Assembly (NCBI GenBank): GCA_019916065.1
Contig: CM034244.1
Location: forward strand, 35,897,433-35,961,432
From: Vitellaria paradoxa
Taxonomy: Eukaryota > Streptophyta > Magnoliopsida > Ericales > Sapotaceae
Length of the DNA: 64,000 nt
Direction of reading: 5' to 3'
Every line of letters starts with the position of its first letter. Position 1 is the first letter of the stretch. The position numbers were made by a program, and so were the translations under genes. The notes below the pieces were generated by a model. That model had not been told where the DNA came from and searched no databases. It saw only the letters and a program-made list of their open reading frames with translations. Shown piece by piece: positions 45,071 through 55,954 of this stretch.

Positions 45071-46696
45071 ATCTCTAATTATTTTCTTTATTATTTTCTT
45101 TTTCTTTTTCCACTTCTTCTTCCAATGAACGCCTCCACCATCAGGCGTCTAATTTTGGACTGATTTCATACTGTCAGTCTAAATTTAATCACTTTCATAT
45201 AAAATAAACATCTAGAAATTTATTCCAAAATCTCTATATCTCATTTATGTAATTATCATGACTCAAAAGTATGAAAATTTCATCGCATATACGTATATAT
45301 ATACATATCTGTGTATATAGATATATATATATCTCACAAAAGTTCTCCAAATCAAGCATATAAATATACTAAAATGATCATTACAACGTTTAGAACACAG
45401 ATATAGGTTCCATTTTACCTCAGATCTGAGGAGAAAAGGAGAAATGAAGAGATTTTAGTTTAGGCACCTAATCTTTCGGCGTCGATTTCTCCCATCTTGA
45501 CCGAAATCACGCAAAAGGGACACCGTTATAGCGTTCACGGCATCAAAAACCACCCGGGTCTGCCTTGCTTCCCAGATCACCCTTTCTCTCTACCTTTTTT
45601 CTCCTCTCTCTCTCTTCTCTCTCTCCCCGTGGTCTATGGAAACGCTACGGGCCAAACCAAAAAAAAAAAAAAAGAAGCCAAAAAGGTGTAATTAATATAA
45701 TGTTCAAAGGATCTAAGTGTAATTTATCTAAATTTTTCCGTCAAAATTTAATTTTTTTTTTAAGTTGTATTTTTTAGAGGTGTTAATCACATGCATAAAA
45801 AAAAAATTAAATAAATAAAAAATTCATGACCCTTTAAGTACAAAAGGAAAGGAAATTTTTTTGGGTAAAAATCAATGAAAAAATTGATTTTTTTGTTTTA
45901 ACCTTTTACCCAAGCCGCCGTAAATCTTTTGATTTTTTTCCGAATGCGATTAAATTTTAAAAGTTACCGTTTCTAAAAAAAATTAAATTTTAATAAAAAA
46001 TCATATAAGACAAAAAAAGTTTTCAACCTCCTTTTCGTAGCCAAATGAAATGTAAGACAAATAATTTTAACTCTTTAAGGGGGAGTAGAAAAATAGTTAA
46101 AATAAAGTTAGATATTTTTTAATTATATTGGGAGGGTTTAGTAGAATTGCATTAGTGCGTACAGAAACAAAATTTATTTTTTCATTGAATGGGCACAATT
46201 AATATATATCAGACTAAATTTTTTTCTTTTCTTAGGTGAACACAATTAATATTGGGATAAAATTTTTTTACTATTTTGGAATGGGCACAATTGAGTACTA
46301 AAAATGATATAAAAATAAATAATAATTTTATTTGGTTGAGGGTGGGCACGTGCCCTCTCTGGTCCTATAAGAGCTCCACCCTTACTTTAAGATTTAATGG
46401 TAAAAAAATATATATATACACTTTTTTTTCTTTCATTTCTTCTCAACCTACAAAAAAGTAAAAAATAAATAAATAAATTATTATCCCTTATTTCCTAAGC
46501 TTATAAACAAGTGGTTTAGAAAAATTATCATTTTTAATTATTTTCCCTTCTCTCTTAACGAAGGTTTCCTTTTCTTTTCTTTTACTCTTCTATTGTCACA
46601 AACGGAGGGTGCCAAATCCTTGAACAAATAAAAGCATTAAATCCTTAAAATAAATAAAAGCATTATCTATATATATATATATATATATGCATGATA
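45071..46696. other. Intergenic, nothing recognised
   Basis: Contains one isolated arm of the taaattacacct MITE (45685-45738), CT-rich low complexity at 45580-45630 and (AT)n at 46670-46688. Confidence 0.4.
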
Positions 46697-46971
46697 TGGA
46701 CTTGGCTCCCCTACAATTTCTTTCTCTGTTATTTTTCTCTTAATCTAAATCTCAACCGTTCATTTTTATTTAAGGATTGAAAATATAATTTTTTGTATAT
46801 CTCATTATATTAATTTTTCTTCTTTAATTCATACATTGTAATTATTTCTACATTTGTGACAAATTAAATTTATATTTTTAGCCCTAAGATGAAAACGGGT
46901 GGTTGAGATTAACAAAAACAAAAAAAAAAAAAAAATAACTGAGAAAGAAATTGCATTGGAAGAACAAGTCC
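46697..46971. mobile_element. MITE with perfect 8-bp target duplication
   Basis: 275 bp between two copies of GCATGATA (46689-46696 and 46972-46979). Ends TGGACTTGGCTCCCCTACAA and, on the other strand, GGACTTGTTCTTCCAATGCA, with similarity continuing through AATTTCTTTCTC and ATCTCAACC for about 85 bp. An 8-bp duplication fits hAT, or less often Mutator-like, elements. No coding capacity. Confidence 0.85.
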
Positions 46972-47167
46972 GCATGATACGCTTAAACGGCACTTTATAA
47001 TGAGTTGTACCGGTGGAAATTAATGAAATAAGTTAAAAGTCCGCCAAAGACGGATCAACGGCGTGGATAGTTTTAGGTTTCAGCCCCGGCACGACAACGT
47101 AACAACATGTGTAGGATACAAATTATTGACGTGAATTTGTGATTGAAAGAGAAATTTGTGATCCACA

Positions 47168-47265
47168 TTAATACCACGTGGCACGTATCAAGCAAGTGGA
47201 ATTTAACATATCCGTTAACACCACGTGGCACGACTGGAATTTAATATATCCATCAACCAGGTGGA
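47168..47265. repeat. Two direct copies of a G-box-containing segment
   Basis: accacgtggcacg occurs at about 47174 and 47218, each followed by tggaatttaa, a-atatcc and a caac word. CACGTG is the plant G-box core, but no gene starts nearby, so a regulatory role is not supported. Confidence 0.6.
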
Positions 47266-47764
47266 CGCTCGCAATTAATTGCGACGATTTCGATCTCAAC
47301 CACTTATTGTTTCACTTGCCAAAGCTACCTTCAAGGTGCAATTAATATGCCAGAAATAAAGTGAGAATTTAATTAGTTTTTTGGCATTTATTTTACTTGA
47401 ATGCATGTAGGCCTTATTTGCAGTCCTGAAGATACTTCTTTTTTTTTTTTTTTTCATCAAATTTATTTACTTATTTATTTTTGGGTGGTTGGGAGCTCTA
47501 AGAATAAAGATTTTTTTTTTCAAGATTTCTCAATCATTTTTTAATTATTTTTGGTTAAAGATGTAAAATCAACCAAAGTGCTCATCGGTAGCTTGACTTG
47601 TATCGTAATTCGTAAATTACCCTGTGAGTACATTTTTATATTAATGAACCTAACTAGAGTTCAACACGACATAATCGGATTAGGAGTAATTATTTTTCAT
47701 AATTTTTTAAAGACTTTTCACTGTTTCCATAAGAATAAAAATATGGTTTATCTTCTTTTAAGTG

Positions 47765-49325
47765 ACATTAATCTCTGCAAGAGTCTAAAAGGTAGAGATT
47801 GTTGAATAATTTAAATGACTGGAGACTAACATCACTTTCAATATCTATTCCATGACAATAAGATTGTGAACTGTCCACTTAAAATCAAATGATTCACAAT
47901 AAAATTAAATTTAAAGATTTTTGTTGAGATATATGGTTCATATCCAAAGAACCAAGAAGGAATTAGGAGTTTCTGAAGCAGAACGTAACGAAGTGTAATT
48001 TAATTTTTAAACTAAATGTACAGTAAAGGTATTTTGGTCTTATTGATAAGATCAGGATTTTTTAGTACATATATGTATGTCTTGTACTATGTAACCTTAC
48101 AAGAGATTTTGAAATTAATAAGAAAAAATATTCTAACCGTTGTGGATGTAAACAATCTAATTGGGATAACTTTGTTTTTTTGAAAGAGTCGTCATTTCCT
48201 ACTAAGAACGCTATGTCATTTACAAAAGTTCAAAAGGCTACGCCCGGAGAAGACATGTACGAGAAAGTAGCCTCCCTTTGGTCAGTAGATGAAGAAGCCG
48301 ATCCCGCAAGGTGTGCATCATTCGATTGTTAGCTAGCCTTTCTATCATCACCTTTATCTATCTTTGTCTTCTGGTCCGCGAGACATCTAGCGCCTCTTAA
48401 ACTAAGTTTTAAGCAAGTAGACCTGTTTCGAATCACGTTAAATCCTTTGTATTGACATTAATGTTTGCAAAAGTTTAAAAGGGTAGAGATTGTTGAATAA
48501 TTTAAATGAATGGAGACTAACATCACTTTCAATATATGTTCCATGACAATAAGATTGTGAACTGTCCGCCTAAAATCAAATGATTCACAATAAAATTAAA
48601 TTTAAAAATTTTTGTTGAGATATGTAGTTCATATTCAGACTGAAAAACTAAGAAGGAACGAGAAGTTTTCGAAACGAAACGTAACAGAGTATAGTTTAAT
48701 TTTTAAACTAAATGTGTGATAAAGGTATTTTGGTCTTATTGACAGGATCAGGATTTTTTAGTACATATATGTGTGTCTTATACTATGTAACCGTACAAGA
48801 GATTTTGAAATTAATAAAAAAAAATATTCTAACCGTTGTGGATGTAGACAATTTGGTTATGAAAAAGAACTTGAATAACTTTGTTTTTGTAAAAGAGTCA
48901 TCATTTTCTACCAGGAACGCTATGTCATTTACAAAAGTTCAAAAGGTTACGTCCGGAGAAGACATGTATGGGAAAGCAGCATCCCTTTGGTCAATAGATG
49001 AAGAAGTCGATCTCACAAGGTGTGCATCATCCGATTGTTAGCTAGCCTTTCTGCCAGCACCTTTATCTATTTTTGTCTTCTGGTCCCTGAGACACCTAGC
49101 GCCTCTTAAGCTAAGTTTTAAGCAAGCAGGCCTGTTTCAAACCACATTAAATCATTTGTATTAACATTAATGTTTGTAAGAGTTTTAAAGGGTCGAGATT
49201 GTTGAATAATTTAAATGAATGGAGACTAACATCACTTTCAATATTTGTTCCATGACACAGGATTGTGAATTGTCCACCTAAAATCAAATGATTCACAATA
49301 AAATTAAATTTAAAAATTTTAAGTG
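47765..49325 (+). repeat. 0.7-kb tandem array (two full units and partial ones), LTR-like
   Basis: gagattgttgaataatttaa starts at 47795, 48486 and 49195 (periods 691 and 709). About 30 bases before 47795 also match the end of a unit, so the array began with a further partial copy; the third unit stops near 49320. The step aaaggtagagat|TGTTGAATAA looks like a copia purine tract meeting an LTR start, and the sequence near aaatattctaaccgttgtgg looks like an LTR end region, so the array may be LTR plus a short interior repeated by unequal recombination. The open frame 48712-49041 lies within unit 2 and is closed in unit 1, so I do not call it a gene. Confidence 0.75.
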
Positions 49326-49681
49326 ATAATTTAAATTATTTTTAAATTTATTTCTATTGATATCACATATCTAATATCGGGATGATGTTAACCCCTCAAG
49401 TCCAAATAATTCAACTTCCAAATTAATATGTTGGTGTAGCAAAAATGGTCCATCCATCTTTCACAACTCGCTTTTTTTTCAGACAACTGATTTTTAAAAG
49501 AGCGAGAGGTGGAGCGGAGACAAGAGAGCCATGCAGAAGGTCATGTAAATTTATTTTGACTTTTAGAATACTTGATTTCAAGGTCTCCATGAGTCCAAAA
49601 GGATAAAGACGGCCATTGATCTTCTTAATTTTTAAAATAATTAATGTGAGGTGACAAGAGTGGCTACCCCACTTGGCTTAA

Positions 49682-49993
49682 AGGCTGTTTGGAGGTTCAA
49701 AAATAAGAGAAAAGAGTGAAATTTTTGATAATTTTTTTGTGTTTTTTTATTTACATTCTTTTGTGTGTTTGGCATAGCAAAATATATTTTTTAGCATTTT
49801 TTTATAATTTTTAGTTGTTTGGTAAATTTTTTACCATAACAAATTAAAAAAATTGGTAACTTTTTATTTTATTTTTTATTATAACAAATCAAAAAAGTAA
49901 AAAAATTTATGGTTTTACCAAACGCACCAAAAGTTACAAAATAAAATTTTGGTATTTTTTTTTTAACTAATTTTTGAACCTCCAAACGGTCCT
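49682..49993. mobile_element. MITE with strong GTTTGGAGGTTC termini
   Basis: Left AGGCTGTTTGGAGGTTCAAA and right (other strand) AGGACCGTTTGGAGGTTCAA are near-identical inverted repeats of about 24 bp, flanked by TAA and TAT, close to the 3-bp target duplications of PIF/Harbinger elements. 312 bp, no coding capacity. Confidence 0.75.
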
Positions 49994-50239
49994 TATCCTT
50001 TCCCTAATTATTGATGTTCATTCACACTGTCTAAAAGTTAAGATTATAACATGAAAAATGACGTTAAACTGGAGAAAAAATATAATTACTTCAATATATA
50101 ATATATATATATTTTTTGATAAGTAATATATACCTAGTTTGGTAGCTATCCGCCACTAGTATTTATGTACTTTTCAACTCTTTTCATAGCCACCTAGTGT
50201 ATGAAAGGCTACAGTAGCAAAAATACAAAGAGCCAAGAG

Positions 50240-50296
50240 CATAATATCCCCCCCTCTCTCTCTCCCCCCCCCCCCTTTCTCTCTCTCTCTCTCTCA
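50240..50296 (+). promoter_or_regulatory. CT-rich 5' leader of the lipid-transfer protein gene
   Basis: A run of CT and C tracts directly before the ATG, common in plant 5' UTRs. Confidence 0.5.
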
Positions 50297-50628
50297 ATGG
50301 ACTCAAAATATGTGATATGCATCCTAGTGTTGATGCTGGTTGGTTGTGGGAACTCAGACTTAGCGAAAGACAAAGAGGAATGTGCAAACCAATTGGTCGG
50401 GCTGGCCACGTGTCTCCCATACGTTAGTGGTGAAGCAAAAGCTCCAACCCCAGACTGTTGCAGCGGGCTCAAACCAGTCCTGCAGAGGAGCCAGAAATGC
50501 CTCTGCATCTTGGTTAAGGATCGAAACGATCCTGGCCTCGGCCTAAAGTTCAACGCCACTCTCGCCATGGGCCTTCCCAGTGTTTGTCACAACCCAACTA
50601 ATATTACTGCCTCCCAGTGCATTGGTAA

Positions 50629-50692
<64 letters not shown>

Positions 50693-52201
50693 TTGTCGAA
50701 TTAGGGCTTTTAAGGGTGGCGTGTTGGGATTCTCCCTTGCTGGATCTGAAAGTTATTTAATTTAATAATTGAAAAAGGTATCTCAGCATGCTACTTAGGA
50801 ATTAGGATTCTCCCTATCTCTCTTATCTCATCCATTAGGATATCTCCATCAAATTTTGGGAATATCTTATTCTAATAAAATGAAAGTAGCTACGAAAGCA
50901 GCTTTTTTTTTTTTTTTTTGTCCTCCATTAATTGTATCCCCTTGCGGCTCCCTAAAATGAGGAATTATACCGTACTCTTCTTGAAATTTTTTAATACCAA
51001 AAAAATGTTTCTCACTTAATTTATTCAACTTCTTAAGAGGAAAAACAATAGCACAACTTTGGGTTGCATCTGATTTGTTTATCTAATTTTTTATTTTTAT
51101 TTTTATTTTCGGTTTTGAACTTATTTTTTATTTAAAATTTTAAAAATAAGAAAAATAATTCAGAACACATTTGGTTGTTTGTATTTTTAAAATTTATTTT
51201 AGAAAATAAAAAATGGGTGTATATATGAAATAAAAAATGATAAAAAAATTATTTTCAGTATTTTTAATCGAAAATAAGAAAAATCTAAAAAAAAAAAAAG
51301 CCTCTATGTCTTCCTTGTTTGGGTCTGTTTTCCTTATTTTATAATTTTTAAAATATAAAACATATAAAATAAAAACAAAAAATAGAAAAGTGAACAAAAT
51401 GCCATCTTAATGATTTAGAACATTTTAAGGTTGGTTTAGTTATGTAAATGCTGATTTTTAGTTTTTTTTTTTTGTAATTTTTTATGTTATATGATTTTTT
51501 TATTAAAATTAAATTTTTTATTTAGAAGTTATACCTTCTAGGCGTGTTAATCTTATTTATAAAAATAAAAAATAAAAAAATTTATGTCTATTTAGATAAA
51601 AATTATTTGTTTGGGTAAAAAAATAACAAATTTTTTTTTTAGCTTTTAGCTAGACAAACGTAAATTTTTAAATTTGCTTTTTTTTTTTTTAATGAATACA
51701 ATTCACACACCTTAAAGCTAAGCTTCGTAAAAAAAAAAATTAAATTAAATTTTCACGGAAAAAGTCATATAAGGTGATCAAAAGCTACTATACAAAGAAT
51801 GCAAAATACTTTTTTATAGTCAAACGAAGCATTAATATAGTAATAAATAATCTAGGAAGTTGATTGTAGATTAAAAAAAAAAAGTATATTTTAAAATATT
51901 TAACGAAAACTATTTAGAAAATCTAAAGTGGAAGTTCTTGTCACTGTCCAATTAGCCTTGTTCTTTATATTTATTTTCACCTGATTCAATATATTGTTTC
52001 CTATTTTGTGGTTATGCCATTGCTTAATTATGACAATATATGGTGGTCTATTTTTGTTTTCAGCTCTCCTAAACTTGGCACCCAACTCACCAGATGCTAA
52101 GGCGTTCGATGATTTCTTGAACAGTGCCAAAGGGAGCAACAGTACTACCCCAGCTGCTAAAGGTAATTTAATTAATAAACACATCTAAATTGTATTGGAC
52201 T

Positions 52202-52244
<43 letters not shown>

Positions 52245-52489
52245 CCACATCCTGGCTATATGAATGTTTTATGTATGAAATTACAGGCTTTCCTTTTCTT
52301 TTATTGAACACCTGTTGTCTCTCATTTGACTTGGTTTTTATGGTGTGGCTTGAAGGAGGCTCCACTAGCATGGGATCGTCAAGTGCTGAGATAAAGAGTG
52401 AAGGCGCCAGAATAAAGCGATGGTTGGCGGTTGAGAGAGTTTGCCTAGCCATAACTTCTATGGTTGTTCACCTCTTGCCAAATCTGTGA
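50297..52489 (+). CDS. GPI-anchored non-specific lipid-transfer protein (LTPG type), three exons
   Basis: Exons 50297-50624, 52064-52162 and 52356-52489; both introns are phase 1 with GT..AG ends, giving 186 residues. The ATG at 50297 is chosen because a signal peptide (YVICILVLMLVGCG) follows at once; the upstream in-frame Met at 50201 would add CT-repeat-encoded Ser/Pro/Leu. The eight-cysteine motif is complete: EEC, ATC, DCC, CLC, SVC, SQC. Then come ALLNLAPNSPDAKAFDDF, a Ser/Thr-rich linker and a hydrophobic C-terminus (RVCLAITSMVVHLLPNL) that fits a GPI-anchor signal, though it is weaker than usual. Expected at the outer plasma membrane, moving lipids to the cell surface or cuticle (family knowledge). 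Intron 1 starts with an (ATAC)n(AT)n microsatellite and holds a MITE. Confidence 0.9.
50630..50692. repeat. (CATATA)n/(AT)n microsatellite next to a splice donor
   Basis: Starts about 5 bases after the GT of LTPG intron 1. If the intron were retained, the repeat would be translated as alternating Tyr-Thr and then Tyr-Ile. Confidence 0.9.
51060..51415. mobile_element. MITE-like element in LTPG intron 1
   Basis: Shares aaatttattttagaaaataa, aaaatgggtgtatatatgaa and the ttccttattttataattttt end with the element at 61965-62295, in the same orientation, so the two are copies of one family. Ends are not sharply defined. Confidence 0.5.
52201..52245. repeat. (CT)n(AT)n microsatellite in LTPG intron 2
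   Basis: ctctct run followed by tatata run. Similar (AT)n lies at 52514-52544 just past the stop codon and (CT)n at 52733-52763. Confidence 0.9.
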
Positions 52490-52508
52490 TTATTAAAGGG
52501 ATTCCAAC

Positions 52509-52547
<39 letters not shown>

Positions 52548-52764
52548 TAAAATTGTATAAAATTATAAGAGTTAATATCTCATATTTTATGTAATAAGTA
52601 AAAAATTTAAATTTTATCATCTCATAATTTATATTTGTAAAAATTTATAAAATATTATATTATCTTATTTTAACTCTAACTAAAGCCTGTACATGTATCG
52701 TGTGTGCTTTTATGTATGCACATGCATCATCATCTCTCTCTCTCTCCCTCTCTCTCTCTCTCTC

Positions 52765-54297
52765 ATCAATGCGGTAGGTATTATCACCCCGCACTTCCAA
52801 CCTCCGCAGGCCTCGTGCAGGCCATTATTTATGAGGTCCGTACGCATCAAAAATTTAGACGTGGGATATGCATCACGTGCCTCTCACTTAATATTTTGCG
52901 CGATAAATTCCAATCACTCCTAAGGTAGCGTTTGGGAGTTAGAGGTTACTGGTTTTTTTAATTTTTTTTAAATGATAAAATTATATTTTAAATTTCTTTT
53001 AAGTATTAATAGATAAAAATATTAAATTAACAAAAGATAAAAAAAACTAATTACAAAAAAATTAACTTTTTTTTTCTAAGTTTAACCTAATAATAATGGT
53101 GAATATATATAAAAAAAGAAATTAAAAAATAAATATATAAATACAAATTTATATAATCTGACTAATTATTTATGTTCACGAATGCGTGTATCAGGTTTAA
53201 TATTAACAATCTTTAAAATATAGTAAAAATTAAAAGAATGAATAAATAATATTGAAGAAGCTCTTTTCACCTCACATTTTGTTTTCTTCTCTCACAGTTC
53301 TTAAAAAATTCTAATCTAAACACTTTGACCCCGTTTGACATATTAACAAACACAATAAATCATTATAAATCTCTAACAACCTTATATCACTAATTTTTCT
53401 GCTATTATTAACTTAAAAAATTTTAATATTTCGCTAAAAAAATAAAAAATTTGGAAGTAAGTTAACCAAATGCGTAAATTTTTTTACAGTTATACTATTC
53501 GTGTCGAAAATTTTCAAACGAGTACCATTATTGCTATTTTATGTGAATTTTTTTGAATCCGTAGAAACAGATTTGAAAAACTGTTCCTACGTATTGCTAC
53601 TATTCAGGAAATAAAGGCCCCAAAATTAACCTAAATCACATTTTATTTTAATTTATCTTATTTTTTACTACACCAAACAGAACCTTTATATGCATGCAAC
53701 ATGTTCCCTTATACATAGGAAACTAGAATCTTACCTGAAATATCCTACGAAAGAGTTCTAAAGAAATTAAGCTCGTGCTATTTGCTAGAATGAACTTCTA
53801 GAAAAATTGAGCTCGCGCTGTTCGCTAGAATGAACTTCCTAGCAAGTATCTAGTCTCCCTAAGTAGTTCCTATTTTTTTCCAATGATATTTTCAGCTATC
53901 CCAATGACCTTTCTACTGATTATTTGTATACATTCCTTGGATTTCTCCTAATAAACTTATCAATTGAATACCAACCAGCTATCCAGCAATTTATTATAGT
54001 CATATATGAATCACAACCCTAACAAATATGTTTTTAGCATTTAATTATGATAGACATACAGAAAACTAACCACAATATTTAGGGTTTTTTTTTTTTTTTC
54101 ATATACTTGTGCAGAAGATAGGCGCATGCGGTAACCAATCCGTTGGTTGATAAATGGAACAGAATAACACGCATGTTCAAAAATTTCAACCTGGTAAATG
54201 GTGAGGAATTTGGGTCCTTAGGTGGAAAATAGGTCAAGCCCACTGGGTGATTGGGTAAGGGTGTGTTTGAGTACAAATCAAAGTAAATCGGGGTTTT
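52765..54297. other. Intergenic, nothing recognised
   Basis: AT-rich. 53755-53850 repeats the phrase gagctcgygctrttygctagaatgaacttc twice about 50 bp apart. Confidence 0.4.
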
Positions 54298-54623
54298 AGG
54301 GGCGTTTAGAGGTATAATTTTTAGTAATTTTTAATTTTTTTATCAAAAGTTACTAGTGATAATTTTTAGTGTATTTGGTAAAGTAAGTAACATTTTTTAT
54401 CAATTTTTTATAATTTTTGAGTATTTGATAAAATTTTGGTAACTTTTGACATTTTTTGTAAAATTTGGTAACTTTTACTAATTTTTAGTAACTTTTAGCA
54501 ACTTTTGAGTTGAGAAATTAGCGTAGCAAAGTAGAAAAATGACAAAATTTAGTGTTCTTCCAAACACCTAAAAAGCAAAACTCGATATTTTTTTACAAGA
54601 AATTGTGATGCCAAACGCTACCT
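54298..54623. mobile_element. MITE of the GTTTGG family
   Basis: Left AGGGGCGTTTAGAGGT and right (other strand) AGGTAGCGTTTGGCATC. The interior has many ttttggtaacttttg phrases like those in the 26097 element. Confidence 0.55.
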
Positions 54624-55954
54624 AGTCCCAAATTTTGACATGAAACAACATGAATGTATCCAATTAGGCCCACGAAATATCATATTAAATTTCAAGTGAA
54701 TTCTAAATAAGTCAAATAAGCCTAATTCGCATAATTGAATCCCTCAAACACTCAAACTAATTAAATATAAAAAGGTTAAGATAATTACAGTCCAGGTGTT
54801 ACAAAACCCCCCACCTAATTTTCATAATTCCCAAAATAACTTATATATAAAAATCTAAAAACCAAATTTACCCATATTTGTTTAATAAATTATATATAAA
54901 TAGATTAAAAAATTATATCTTAACAAAAATATTTAATACAAATATGTTTTTATAAATTATAAAAGAATTATATATTAATTGTTGTTAAATTTCTAAAAAT
55001 TATCATTGAAATTTTTAATTTTACTTTACTAAGGGTAAAAATTAACTCTTAAACGTGAATTTTTTTATTTTAGATATTTTTAATTATTTCTAAAAAATTT
55101 GAATAATACGCCAACAAGCTACTAAACGAAAAAAAAAAAGATCAATTTTTGATAAAAAAAAAAATAGTATAGTAAAAATAAATAAACTCATTTTAACAAC
55201 AACAAATACAGCCCAAGTATAATAATTTCATATAGCTATTTCTATGAGATTGTTTGGCAGTTCAGAAATCAAAAGAAATAAGTCGGGTTTCAATTTTTAA
55301 CATTTAATTAACATAATTCAAAACTTTTGACTAGACGTCATTGAACATAATTTCACTTATTTATTAGAATGATTGCAATTGTCAAAAAAAAATTAACAAA
55401 AGTTTATGAAATTTGATTTTTAAATTAAATGCACGGACAATTAAAATGAACGAAATTAATAAAATTAGTAAAAATTTATAAAAATTGATAAAAATTTTGT
55501 TAAAATTAAAAATTAAACCCCTCACATGATTTCATGACTCAAATTAGGCTATTGGTCAAGGAAAATAGAAAAAAAAAATAAAACAAACTTATCAATTTAA
55601 TCATATCTTTGTCCAAGTCCCACCATATCAATAGTCCATGTTTCCTTAATTAAACTTTTTTTTTTTATTTTTTTTGAAGGGTCTCTTAATTAAACCGAAG
55701 AAAAGCCAATCCAAGGGCAGCTACAATTGAGTACATTCCACCTTCCTTCATTGACCCTCCCAAATTTGTGGCCCCACAGAGCGTGGGTTACCCCCGTACA
55801 ATGCCAAAAAAGTCCTAAAAAATAGGACAAACCAGTCAAAAACAGTCCTTCGAGCAAACCATCTTCCAAGAAGTTTCTTCCCCCATGCCAACTCTCCCTC
55901 TAAAACCCCCCCAGTCTCTCTCTCTATCTCTGCAACGCATTGATCAGCAAAACC
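54624..55954. other. Intergenic and 5' leader of the DUF538 gene
   Basis: AT-rich to about 55670. 55730-55954 is GC-richer with a CT run (about 55913-55930), probably promoter and leader. Confidence 0.4.

Noticed and set aside
43777..45480. Possible LTR starting tgtcacgcccc
   Set aside because: No matching end, partner LTR or target duplication could be found.
48712..49041. 109-codon frame in the tandem array
   Set aside because: The equivalent frame is interrupted in the neighbouring unit, so it is not conserved coding sequence.
50201..50296. Upstream in-frame Met of the LTPG gene
   Set aside because: Would place 32 repeat-derived residues before a normal signal peptide; ATG 50297 is far more likely.
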